64,000 nt of DNA. Source: a virus. Of the stretch, positions 48,278 through 55,835 are shown piece by piece; position 1 is the stretch's first letter; each line of letters begins with the position of its first letter. The notes beneath the pieces were generated by a model. The model was not told the origin of the DNA and did no database searches. It saw only the letters and a program-made list of their open reading frames with translations. The position numbers were made by a program, and so were the translations under genes. The stretch spans positions 25,362 through 89,361 of IMG/VR virus record IMGVR_UViG_3300047322_000556. The stretch is one strand, 5' to 3'.

Positions 48278-48299
48278 GTCGTGACGACACGATGGGCGC
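48278..48299 (+). promoter_or_regulatory. GTCGTGAC element, copy 6, abutting the protease start codon
   Basis: GTCGTGACGACACGATG then GGCGC and ATG 48300. As at the terminase gene, the element lies between a terminator and the first codon with no clear Shine-Dalgarno. Confidence 0.7.
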
Positions 48300-49187
48300 A
48301 TGACGAATGCAGCCGATCAATCGCTTCTCGACGCGCTTCCCGCGTACCTGAGCATCTCAGACATGCTCAAGGCGACGCCTATCACGGAAGGCGCCGATCG
48401 CTTCATCTATCTCGAAGCATCGAACGAGACGACCGACCAACAAGGCGAAGTCGTGCTCGCGAAGGCGCTTTCGGATTCGGCCGCGTACTACCTGAAGTTC
48501 GGCAATCTCGATATCGACCACTTCACGCAGATCGGCGCGAAGCAGGGCATCCCCAATTACGAGCTATTCGAGATTGGGCGCCCGGTCGCCGTGCGTGCGG
48601 AGAAAGGCGCGACGTTCGTGAAGGGGCAGATTTACGCGGGCACTGGCGCAGCCGCCGAGAAGGCGAACGCGTTTTGGGCTTCGCTCACTGAGCTCAATCC
48701 GCCCGCGCGCTGGTTCCCGTCTGTGGGCGGCGCCATTCAGGAAAAGGAAGTCGGCATCGACCCTGCGACGAAGGCTCGTCGCGCGCTCATTCGAAAAGTC
48801 CGCTGGACAAACATCGGCTTCAGCAAAACCCCCGTCAATCCCAATCTCGCGACCGTCAGCACGGTTCCGTTCGGAGCACTCACGAAGTCGTGGGGCTCGG
48901 GCGGCTTCGATCTGACGAAGGCGCTGAGCGCGGGTTACGGCACAGATTCCGCGTCGCTCACTGGTGGAGCGGCGATGCGAGTGCAGTCACTCGATCGCAC
49001 TTTGCACTCGTATTGGGATATGCGCGATCACGTCGCGAAAAAGATTCTCAAGGGCGCGCTCAAGCCGCGCGCTGACGAGATCCATCGCGAAGCTCAAACG
49101 CAATTCGGTTTGTCCGCTGACGAAGCGGGCGACTTCGCCGAACGGTTTTTGGGTGACTTGGAACACAACCTTAAGGAGAGGAAATGA
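48300..49187 (+). CDS. Capsid maturation protease/scaffold-type protein with capsid-like segment
   Basis: 295 aa. RFIYLEASNETTDQQGEVV, NLDIDHFTQIG and FWASLTELNPPARWFPSVGG match phage prohead protease-type proteins encoded before the capsid gene. Residues about 204-231 (KALSAGYGTD... to ...SLDRT) are 21/28 identical to residues 30-57 of the major capsid protein. This suggests a shared assembly or cleavage element. The His and Ser of the usual protease triad cannot be assigned with certainty. Overlaps the next gene by four bases. Confidence 0.75.
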   Translation: MTNAADQSLLDALPAYLSISDMLKATPITEGADRFIYLEASNETTDQQGEVVLAKALSDSAAYYLKFGNLDIDHFTQIGAKQGIPNYELFEIGRPVAVRAEKGATFVKGQIYAGTGAAAEKANAFWASLTELNPPARWFPSVGGAIQEKEVGIDPATKARRALIRKVRWTNIGFSKTPVNPNLATVSTVPFGALTKSWGSGGFDLTKALSAGYGTDSASLTGGAAMRVQSLDRTLHSYWDMRDHVAKKILKGALKPRADEIHREAQTQFGLSADEAGDFAERFLGDLEHNLKERK

Positions 49188-49843
49188 GTTTCAAAGCTCT
49201 GTTGGAGCGTTTCGAGACGCTGCAAAAGTCGCTTCCGGCCGAAGGCTCGGAGGACGACGACAAGATTGCGGCCGCTGCCGCCGCGTCGGGTGACACGCCC
49301 AACGGTGACGACAACGGCGAAGGCGGTGAAGGTCTGTCCGCTGGCGAGGGCGAAGGCGAAGGCGAAGGCGAAGGCAATGAGCCGATGAGCAAGTCGTTCT
49401 CGATCACGCTGGACGACGGCACTGTCATCGACGCGCAAGACGGCACGGCGCTCGTCAAGTCGCTGACCGAACAAGTCGGCGCGCTGCAAGGCCGCATCGA
49501 CGCACAAGTTTCGGAAGGCGAAACGATGGCGAAGGCGCTCGAAGCCGCCTGCGGCGTTATCGAAAAGCAAGACGCGATGTTCAAGTCGCTGTCGGCAAAG
49601 GTCGATGCGCTTTCGAAGCAAGGACGTGGCCGTGCATCGGTCGTGAACGTCAACGAAAAGCCCGCTGCTGCCGCCGTCACGAAGCCCGCAGTCGAAGGCG
49701 TGAAGCCCGACGACTTCATGGCGAAGGCGATGGACAAGTTCAACGCTGGTGCTCTCACAGGTCGTGACGTTGCAATTGCTGAAAACGCACTTGCAGTCGG
49801 GCGCGCTGTTCCGGCCGAGATCGTTTCGAAAGTTTTGTCCTAA
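49184..49843 (+). CDS. Scaffold-like acidic/coiled-coil protein
   Basis: 219 aa. Acidic N-terminal third containing a GEGEGEGEGEG run encoded by repeated GGCGAA hexamers. A coiled-coil middle (SLTEQVGALQGRIDAQ) and a helical C-terminus follow. Placed between protease and major capsid genes, which is where phage scaffold proteins are encoded. Confidence 0.7.
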   Translation: MSFKALLERFETLQKSLPAEGSEDDDKIAAAAAASGDTPNGDDNGEGGEGLSAGEGEGEGEGEGNEPMSKSFSITLDDGTVIDAQDGTALVKSLTEQVGALQGRIDAQVSEGETMAKALEAACGVIEKQDAMFKSLSAKVDALSKQGRGRASVVNVNEKPAAAAVTKPAVEGVKPDDFMAKAMDKFNAGALTGRDVAIAENALAVGRAVPAEIVSKVLS

Positions 49844-49859
49844 TTCAAGGGGATTTTGA

Positions 49860-51317
49860 ATGATTAACCCGGCAATCCTGCAAGGGCTTCAAAGCGGTCA
49901 AGTCGTTACCGGCGACATGACCTCGACGGACGCCGAAGCGCTGCAAAAGGCGCTCTCGTCCGGCTACGGTACCGACGTTTCGACGCTGACCGGCGGCGCT
50001 GCGCTGCGCATTCAGTCGCTCGACAAGACGATGAAAACCGTCATTCAAGAGAACAAGCACTTCGTTCTCTTTAACGAACTCGCCAAGTCGAACGCGACGG
50101 CGACCGTTGACGAATGGACCGAACAGTCGGGCGTGGGCGGCTTCCTCGGCGGCTCGACCAACACCGAACTCGGCGGCATCAATCAGGCAACCGGCCAGTA
50201 CGCACGTCGCGTCGGCATGGTCAAGTTCCTGATGACCCAACGCCAAGTTTCGTTCGTGCAGTCGATCACGAACAACATCGTGGAAGCTGAGGCAGTCGAA
50301 GCCCAAAACGGCGCGCTGCAACTGCTGACCGATGCGGAATACCTGTCGTTCGAAGGCGATTCGACCATCGTTCCGACCGAATTCGACGGCATCGGCGCGC
50401 AAATCGCGAGCCTGAACTCGGCTGACCACGTCATCGACGCGCGCGGCGGTCCGGTCAACCAGATCGATATGATCGATCAGGCTGCGGCAACGATCGCGGG
50501 CTTCGGCAACTTCGGCACGCCGACGCACTTCTTCAGCTCGCAACTCGTACAGAGCGATCTGAATACGAAGCTCGACCCGGCTTTCCGGGTGAACCTGACG
50601 AACGTCGGCGCAGGCGGCATCGAGCTCGGCGCTCCGGTGGTCGGCATGCGCACGTCGTGGGGCGATATCAAGAATTGCCCGGACGTGTTCATTCGCGACG
50701 AAAAACAGATGACGTGTTTCGAGCTGCGTTATCCGGCTTTCGCCACGGCGAACAACGCATTCAAGCCCGCAGGCGTGGCTGTTGCGGTGAACGCAAGCGG
50801 CGGCGCATCGAGCCAGTGGGCGACCGGCCAAGACGGCAACTACTACTACGCAGTAGCAGGCGTGAACGCGAACGGTGAAAGCCAAGCGGTCGTGTCCGCG
50901 CAAGCGGCGGTTACGGTTGGCGGCAACGCTGTGCTGACGATCACGCGCTCGACTTCGGCGACGGAAACGGGCTACGTCATCTATCGCGGCCGCAAAAACG
51001 GCACGTCGGATCTGTCGGATCTGCGCTTCGTCAAGCGTATCCCGGCTTCGGGTGGCGCGACGACCGTGTTCACCGATCTGAACGCGGACATTCCGGGCAC
51101 GACCAAGGCGTATATCTTGAATATGCGCTCGGGCGCGGACGCGATCAACTGGCGGCAGTTGTTGCCGATGACGAAATTCGCGCTCTACCCGACGAACGCG
51201 GCCGTCATTCCGTGGGCGCAGTTGCTCTTCGGCTATCTGCGCATCGCGAAGCGTCAGCAGCACATCGTCGTGAAGAACATCGTCGCGACGGGCCAACTGT
51301 GGAAGCCGTTCGGCTAA
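49860..51317 (+). CDS. Major capsid protein with inserted Ig/fibronectin-like domain
   Basis: 485 aa. AGGGGATTTTGA precedes the ATG. N-terminal arm (about 1-60), then a capsid core with NATATVDEWTEQSGVGGF and FEGDSTIVPTEFDGIGAQI. Residues about 305-415 are a beta-rich insertion (DGNYYYAVAGVNANGES and TETGYVIYRGRKNG) resembling a fibronectin type III domain. The core resumes after it (TKFALYPTNAAVIPW). The insertion would decorate the shell surface. Position and size support major capsid; copy number cannot be shown. Confidence 0.85.
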   Translation: MINPAILQGLQSGQVVTGDMTSTDAEALQKALSSGYGTDVSTLTGGAALRIQSLDKTMKTVIQENKHFVLFNELAKSNATATVDEWTEQSGVGGFLGGSTNTELGGINQATGQYARRVGMVKFLMTQRQVSFVQSITNNIVEAEAVEAQNGALQLLTDAEYLSFEGDSTIVPTEFDGIGAQIASLNSADHVIDARGGPVNQIDMIDQAAATIAGFGNFGTPTHFFSSQLVQSDLNTKLDPAFRVNLTNVGAGGIELGAPVVGMRTSWGDIKNCPDVFIRDEKQMTCFELRYPAFATANNAFKPAGVAVAVNASGGASSQWATGQDGNYYYAVAGVNANGESQAVVSAQAAVTVGGNAVLTITRSTSATETGYVIYRGRKNGTSDLSDLRFVKRIPASGGATTVFTDLNADIPGTTKAYILNMRSGADAINWRQLLPMTKFALYPTNAAVIPWAQLLFGYLRIAKRQQHIVVKNIVATGQLWKPFG

Positions 51318-51355
51318 TCACACGATGAGCCGGGGAAACCCGGTGCGCTGATTAA

Positions 51356-51389
51356 AAATCGGGCCGAGCGTCAAACCTCGGCCCGATTT
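51356..51389 (+). terminator. Long hairpin after the major capsid gene
   Basis: A perfect 13-bp stem AAATCGGGCCGAG/CTCGGCCCGATTT (51356-51368 with 51377-51389) with an 8-base loop. A smaller CCGGG-GAAA-CCCGG hairpin lies just before (51330-51343). Only three T's follow, so it may also protect the capsid mRNA. Confidence 0.7.
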
Positions 51390-51403
51390 ACAGGAGAAAG
51401 AAC

Positions 51404-51661
51404 ATGGCTATCAAAGTCATCTGCACACTGCCCAACGCATCAACGAATATCAACGGCGTGGCCTTCGAGCGCGTGGGCGAGCACGTCCATTCGGTCGATG
51501 AGCTCACGCAAGAGCATCTGGATCACTTCGCATCGATCGACGGCTTCGAAGTAGTCGATACCGACGCGGAACCGGCCGCAGACGGCCAGGATGATCCAGA
51601 CGAGCCCGCGCAAGACGCGAGCGCGCCCAAGCCTGCGCCACGCCGCGCGGCGCGCAAATAA
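51404..51661 (+). CDS. Small acidic protein after the capsid gene
   Basis: 85 aa with AGGAG 7 bases upstream. N-terminus folded (KVICTLPNASTNINGVAFE), C-terminal half low-complexity acidic then basic (PAPRRAARK). Position suggests a head accessory protein. Function unknown. Confidence 0.7.
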   Translation: MAIKVICTLPNASTNINGVAFERVGEHVHSVDELTQEHLDHFASIDGFEVVDTDAEPAADGQDDPDEPAQDASAPKPAPRRAARK

Positions 51662-51683
51662 CGATTTCAGGGTGGGTGACTTT

Positions 51684-51708
51684 GGCGGGCTTCGGCCCGC
51701 CTTTTTTT
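51684..51708 (+). terminator. Rho-independent terminator
   Basis: GGCGGGC-TTCG-GCCCGCC (51684-51701) followed by seven T's. A GTCGTGAC element follows within 2 bases. Confidence 0.9.
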
Positions 51709-51709
51709 C

Positions 51710-51726
51710 GTCGTGACGCAACACTT
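51710..51726 (+). promoter_or_regulatory. GTCGTGAC element, copy 7
   Basis: GTCGTGACGCAACACTT directly after a terminator; the next gene starts at 51751 behind a GAGG. Opens the head-tail connector unit. Confidence 0.6.
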
Positions 51727-51750
51727 CATGCACATCACACGAGGCTTTTC

Positions 51751-52515
51751 ATGACCGTCTTGTTCCCGATCGCCGACGCGCTCACGCAGTTTCGCGCCGA
51801 TCAGCTCCCGCTGCTTCAGGCGAATTTCGCGCTGCCGGTCGCGCCGTCCGATGGGCTGCTCACGCGCAAGTTTGAGGCGGCCGAAGGCGAGCTTCAGCGC
51901 GAGCTCGGCGTCTATCTCGCGCCGACGATGATCTTCGGCGGCGTCGATCCAACGGATGAGCAAATTGCCGCGCTCAACGGCGCTCCGTATGCGATCGAGT
52001 CGGGTTACGACATGACGCCGGATTTCTTCAGCGTCGGGCAGTGGGGCACGCTCATGCTGCGCTCGCGCCCGGTGAAGTCCATCACGTCGATGAAATTCAT
52101 CTATCCGACGTTGAACGCGCAAGTCATCGACATGCCGACGAGCTGGATTCAGCTCGACAAGCGCATGGGGCTCGTGAACGTCGTGCCGGGGCCGGGCGGG
52201 CTCAATATCCCGCTGAATATCTTCGCGATGCAGGCGATGAATACGGGCACGACGGTGCCGAACATGATCCGCGTGCAATACACCGCCGGGCTCGACCCGA
52301 CGCACTTCATGTATGCCGACGTTCAAGACGTGTGCATGCGCCTCGTGGGGCTGCGCCTCATCAAAGACACCTTCACGCCGCAGTCGGGCTCTATCTCGGC
52401 TGACGGGCTCTCGCAATCTCAATCTGTGGATCTGGCGAAGTTTGCTGACGGCATCAAGGACGATATCGCCGCGATGCGAAGCAAGCTGCTCGGCCCGGTC
52501 ATTGGAGTGTTCTGA
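51751..52515 (+). CDS. Head-tail connector candidate
   Basis: 254 aa from ATG 51751, with GAGG upstream. ESGYDMTPDFFSVGQWGTLMLRSRPVKSI and VQDVCMRLVGLRLIKD are compatible with head-completion proteins encoded after the capsid gene. No named family is certain. First gene of the connector unit. Confidence 0.6.
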   Translation: MTVLFPIADALTQFRADQLPLLQANFALPVAPSDGLLTRKFEAAEGELQRELGVYLAPTMIFGGVDPTDEQIAALNGAPYAIESGYDMTPDFFSVGQWGTLMLRSRPVKSITSMKFIYPTLNAQVIDMPTSWIQLDKRMGLVNVVPGPGGLNIPLNIFAMQAMNTGTTVPNMIRVQYTAGLDPTHFMYADVQDVCMRLVGLRLIKDTFTPQSGSISADGLSQSQSVDLAKFADGIKDDIAAMRSKLLGPVIGVF

Positions 52516-52694
52516 TGGATCAACCGCAATTTGGCGCGATCGTGCTGCATATGGGCCGCATGTGCCGCTTCCTCGGCGGCGGCCGCTATGAGCCGATCGA
52601 GACGACGCTTGAGAAGCAGCAAGGCGTCGCGGACGGCGAGATGACGGCGGGCATGCGCTCGGCGCTCGACAAGCTCAACCGCGAGCCGCGCTGA
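52515..52694 (+). CDS. Small hypothetical protein
   Basis: 59 aa from ATG 52515, with one-base overlaps at both ends (TGATG). RMCRFLGGGRYEPIETTLEKQ then a helical end. Unknown function. Confidence 0.6.
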   Translation: MDQPQFGAIVLHMGRMCRFLGGGRYEPIETTLEKQQGVADGEMTAGMRSALDKLNREPR

Positions 52695-53335
52695 TGCAGC
52701 TCAGTCCCGAACGCTTCAACCGCTTTCTCGACGGCATCGGCCAGCTCGTAACGTGGGCGCGCGGCTATGCGTGCCCCTGCGTGAATCCGAATTCCGGATC
52801 AGCCAAGCCCAATTGCCCGTCATGCGGCGGCAAGGGCCGGACATGGGACACGCCTGTCGAGTGCAAGACGGGCGTCGCGGGCCGCAGCGCACATAAGGAT
52901 TGGGCCGCCTTCGGCATGTGGGACGGCGGCGACGTCGTGCTCTCGATTCCGTCCGACTCGCCGCTCTACGCGATCGGCCAGTATGACCGCGTCGTCATGG
53001 TCAATCGTTCCGAGCCGTTCTCGATGAATCTCGTCGCGGGCGTGAACGACAAGGCGCTCTCGCACATGACGTTCGTCTCGGTCGATCGCGTCGCGTATTT
53101 CAGCCCCAACGGCGGGGCGCTCGTGCTCGTGACGCCGCCGGTCGTCAATCCGGACGGCACGCTCACATGGCCCGATGGTGCGCCGCCTGTGGGCATCACG
53201 TACTCGATGAGCGGCCGCCGCCGTCAAGAGTACTTCTGCTTCAACGACATGCCGTGGGACCGGCCGCATCATGCGGGCGCGACCCTGCCGCGCAATGTCG
53301 TGCTGCGTCGCTTTGATCTTTTCGGGAGAGGGTAA
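52694..53335 (+). CDS. Head-closure/neck-type protein with zinc motif
   Basis: 213 aa. Near the N-terminus the pairs CPC and CPSCGGKGRTWD form a DnaJ-like CxxCGGKG zinc knuckle, commonly seen in phage neck-type proteins encoded here. The rest is beta-rich (PLYAIGQYDRVVMVNRSE). Probably involved in joining head and tail. Confidence 0.65.
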   Translation: MQLSPERFNRFLDGIGQLVTWARGYACPCVNPNSGSAKPNCPSCGGKGRTWDTPVECKTGVAGRSAHKDWAAFGMWDGGDVVLSIPSDSPLYAIGQYDRVVMVNRSEPFSMNLVAGVNDKALSHMTFVSVDRVAYFSPNGGALVLVTPPVVNPDGTLTWPDGAPPVGITYSMSGRRRQEYFCFNDMPWDRPHHAGATLPRNVVLRRFDLFGRG

Positions 53336-53859
53336 TGATCGGTTTCTATGCGCTCGTGTGGCTCGTGCTCGCGCTGCTCGACATGCTTTTCACGCTCGTG
53401 TCGTATCCGCTCGCGCCGCTCGTCGCCGCGTTCGCGGACAAGGACGGCAATCTGCCGCGCGCGCTGCGCTGGTTTCAGACGTTCGATGCGTCGCTCGATG
53501 CGGGCTGGCGCGACGGCTATTTCTCGTTTCACTGCCCGAAGCGCCCGTTTGAACTCTGGTGGTTGCGCACGCGCTGGCTCTGGCGCAATCCGGGCTATGG
53601 CTTCGGCTATTACGTCGCGGGCATTGCCTTCGACCCGGCCGCATGGCGCGTCGTCTATTTCAAGACGGACGGCACGAGCTCGACGTTTATTGCGACCGAT
53701 GGGCGGCACTTCAACATCGCGCTCGGGCGATCGCACTTGTCGCTCAAGCTCGGCTGGAAGGCATGGAATTACTTCGAGCCCGACTCGCGCACGTTCCGCG
53801 CGACGCCGTGGGGGCCGGAAATGCGCACGATGATCTGCTCGACTTTCCGGCCGTGGTGA
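53335..53859 (+). CDS. Conserved phage membrane-associated protein
   Basis: 174 aa. N-terminal hydrophobic stretch (YALVWLVLALLDMLFTLVSY), then WFQTFDASLDAGWRDGYF and WLWRNPGYGFGYYV, a pattern of a conserved phage protein of unknown function (DUF7338-like). Unusual to find among head-tail genes. Confidence 0.65.
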   Translation: MIGFYALVWLVLALLDMLFTLVSYPLAPLVAAFADKDGNLPRALRWFQTFDASLDAGWRDGYFSFHCPKRPFELWWLRTRWLWRNPGYGFGYYVAGIAFDPAAWRVVYFKTDGTSSTFIATDGRHFNIALGRSHLSLKLGWKAWNYFEPDSRTFRATPWGPEMRTMICSTFRPW

Positions 53860-53860
53860 G

Positions 53861-54673
53861 ATGAGCGCGCAGTACAAAATCAGCGTCGAGCTCGCGCCTG
53901 TTCTGGACATGCTTCAGGCGCAGGCTGAGACGCTGCTCGGGCGCGTCGCCGAGACGGTGCAGACCTTTGGCGAAGCGGCCACGCAGCAGTGGAAGGGCGC
54001 CGTCATGAACGCGCCGGGCATCTGGGTCGGCGAGAAGCAGGCATACGCCAAGTCGATCGAGTGGTACAACAGCGGCCCGTTCGAAGTGACGGTCGAAGCA
54101 GGCTATGCGAAGGCCGACGAGATTGAAAACGGCCGCCCGGCGCGCGATCTGAAGGACGCGCTCAAGACGTCGCTGCGCGTGCGCGTGGCGAAGGGCGGAA
54201 AGCACAAGGGGCAGCGCTACCTCATTATTCCTTTCCGGCACAACACGCCGGGCTACGACGCGCATGCCGACGCCATGCCCGCCGATATCTACGAAGTCGC
54301 GTCGCAAATGAAGCCGTCGCGCATTACCGGCACGCGCATCGTCGCGAATCAGCAGGGCGCCGTTAAAAACGGCTTCCCGGTGATGATCCATCGCAATAAA
54401 TACAAGTGGGGCGAAAGCCTTCCGTCCGGGCTCGTGCCGAAAAAGAAGAGCTATCATGCGACCGATATCTATGCGGGCATGGTGCGCATGAAAACGAACG
54501 CGAGCGAATCGCCGACGTCGAGCGCCTATCTGACGTTCCGCATCATGGGCGAGTGGTCGAGCGGCTGGATCAGGAAGCCCGAACCGGGCCGCTATATCGC
54601 GAAGGGCGTCGCTGACGCGCTCGGGCCGAAGTTCGATACCGCGATTCAGAAAGCGCTGGAGATGGGCGGCTAA
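53861..54673 (+). CDS. Structural-region hypothetical protein (neck or tail completion)
   Basis: 270 aa. Helical N-terminus (APVLDMLQAQAETLLGRVAE), then a mixed fold with RYLIIPFRHNTPGYDAH. Position between connector and tail terminator genes suggests a neck or tail-completion function. No family recognised. Confidence 0.6.
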   Translation: MSAQYKISVELAPVLDMLQAQAETLLGRVAETVQTFGEAATQQWKGAVMNAPGIWVGEKQAYAKSIEWYNSGPFEVTVEAGYAKADEIENGRPARDLKDALKTSLRVRVAKGGKHKGQRYLIIPFRHNTPGYDAHADAMPADIYEVASQMKPSRITGTRIVANQQGAVKNGFPVMIHRNKYKWGESLPSGLVPKKKSYHATDIYAGMVRMKTNASESPTSSAYLTFRIMGEWSSGWIRKPEPGRYIAKGVADALGPKFDTAIQKALEMGG

Positions 54674-54678
54674 AACAA

Positions 54679-54700
54679 GTCGTGACGCAACAGTGGCGTC
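54679..54700 (+). promoter_or_regulatory. GTCGTGAC element, copy 8, abutting a start codon
   Basis: GTCGTGACGCAACAGTG then GCGTC and ATG 54701, nearly identical in layout to the terminase-gene copy. There is no terminator immediately upstream, and no Shine-Dalgarno. Confidence 0.7.
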
Positions 54701-55516
54701 ATGATCTCGTTCCTTCTAGCACTCGCGGCAGGCAATGCCGTATCGGTCATTCTTCAGCCGCCGCAAGGCGCGCAGAAGTGTTCGGTGCTGCGCAAGGCGA
54801 CCAACGATATCGCAGGACTTTCGGACCCGGCGGCGACGCTCGTCTATACCGGCTCCGACACTTACTTCGTAGATACGTCCGGGCTCATCGACGGGCTCAC
54901 GTACTTCTATCAGCCGTTCTATTACGACGGCGCGCAATGGAGCGCTGGCGCCGTCGCATCGGTGGTGCCGCAGTGCTCCTTCGAATTCATCCAAACGGAC
55001 GTCCAGACGTTTCTGCGCGATCGCATCGCCGCAGGGCTCGATGCTGCCGTCGCGCGGCAGGCGATCTACCCGCAAAGCGGCGTGATTCCAGTGCTCACCG
55101 CATCGCCAGTGTTTGAGGACGTGAGCTTCCCGGTCGTGACGGTACACCTTCAATCAGACGGCTCTGCTGAGCGCGCGGTAGGCGAAGTGATTGGTGCTGA
55201 TGCGCGCGACGAAAGCATCGGGCAGTTCGAAGGATGGCTCAGCCGCTACCAGATCGCGATTGCGATTTCGAGCTTGAGCTCCGACGAGCGGATCACGTTG
55301 CGCAATCTCGTGAAGTCGATCGTGCAAGCCAACTTGCAGGTTTTTGAAGCCGCAGGGATGGAGTTAATCGATCTTCAGTTCTCCGATCAAGAGGATTTCA
55401 CGACTTACAACGTGCCGATGTTTCAGTCGCTCGGCGCCTTCTCGTGCGTGGCTCCCGCCTCGATTCAGGCAACGGTCGCGCCGATCGAAGAGATCGAATC
55501 CAACTATCAATTTTGA
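54701..55516 (+). CDS. Tail-terminator-region protein with fibronectin-like N-terminus
   Basis: 271 aa. Residues about 15-85 are beta-rich with a fibronectin-like end (GLIDGLTYFYQPFYYDG). The rest (VQTFLRDRIAAGLDAAVAR onward, with FPVVTVHLQSDG) resembles tail-terminator or minor tail proteins of myophages. It directly precedes the tail sheath genes. Confidence 0.55.
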   Translation: MISFLLALAAGNAVSVILQPPQGAQKCSVLRKATNDIAGLSDPAATLVYTGSDTYFVDTSGLIDGLTYFYQPFYYDGAQWSAGAVASVVPQCSFEFIQTDVQTFLRDRIAAGLDAAVARQAIYPQSGVIPVLTASPVFEDVSFPVVTVHLQSDGSAERAVGEVIGADARDESIGQFEGWLSRYQIAIAISSLSSDERITLRNLVKSIVQANLQVFEAAGMELIDLQFSDQEDFTTYNVPMFQSLGAFSCVAPASIQATVAPIEEIESNYQF

Positions 55517-55531
55517 CGAAAGGGAATGTCC

Positions 55532-55822
55532 ATGCCCAAGGCTGACGACACCACGAGCACGGCCGATATCGCTGCCGCCGCGACCGTGACGCAAGACGCC
55601 GCGCCCGCCGCGACGACCACGCTCTACACGAATACCGGCCCGGAGACGGTGACGGAATTCGCTCAGGGCATCGAAGAATTCTGCGCGAATTTGTCCGCGA
55701 CTGACCGCCGCATCGAAATGATCGGCGCGTTCTATCGCGTCGAGATGGCCGCCGGTCGAACGCGCGCGCTTCCGTCCGAATTCAAGGACCGCTATTCGGC
55801 GTTCCTGACTCAGCCCGCTTAA
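55532..55822 (+). CDS. Small structural-region protein
   Basis: 96 aa from ATG 55532 (AAGGG 7 bases upstream); ATG 55526 is in frame. Low-complexity Ala/Thr N-terminal half, helical C-terminal half (FAQGIEEFCANLSATDRRIEMI). Unknown function, next to the tail sheath gene. Confidence 0.65.
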   Translation: MPKADDTTSTADIAAAATVTQDAAPAATTTLYTNTGPETVTEFAQGIEEFCANLSATDRRIEMIGAFYRVEMAAGRTRALPSEFKDRYSAFLTQPA

Positions 55823-55835
55823 CCGGAGACTCCTT

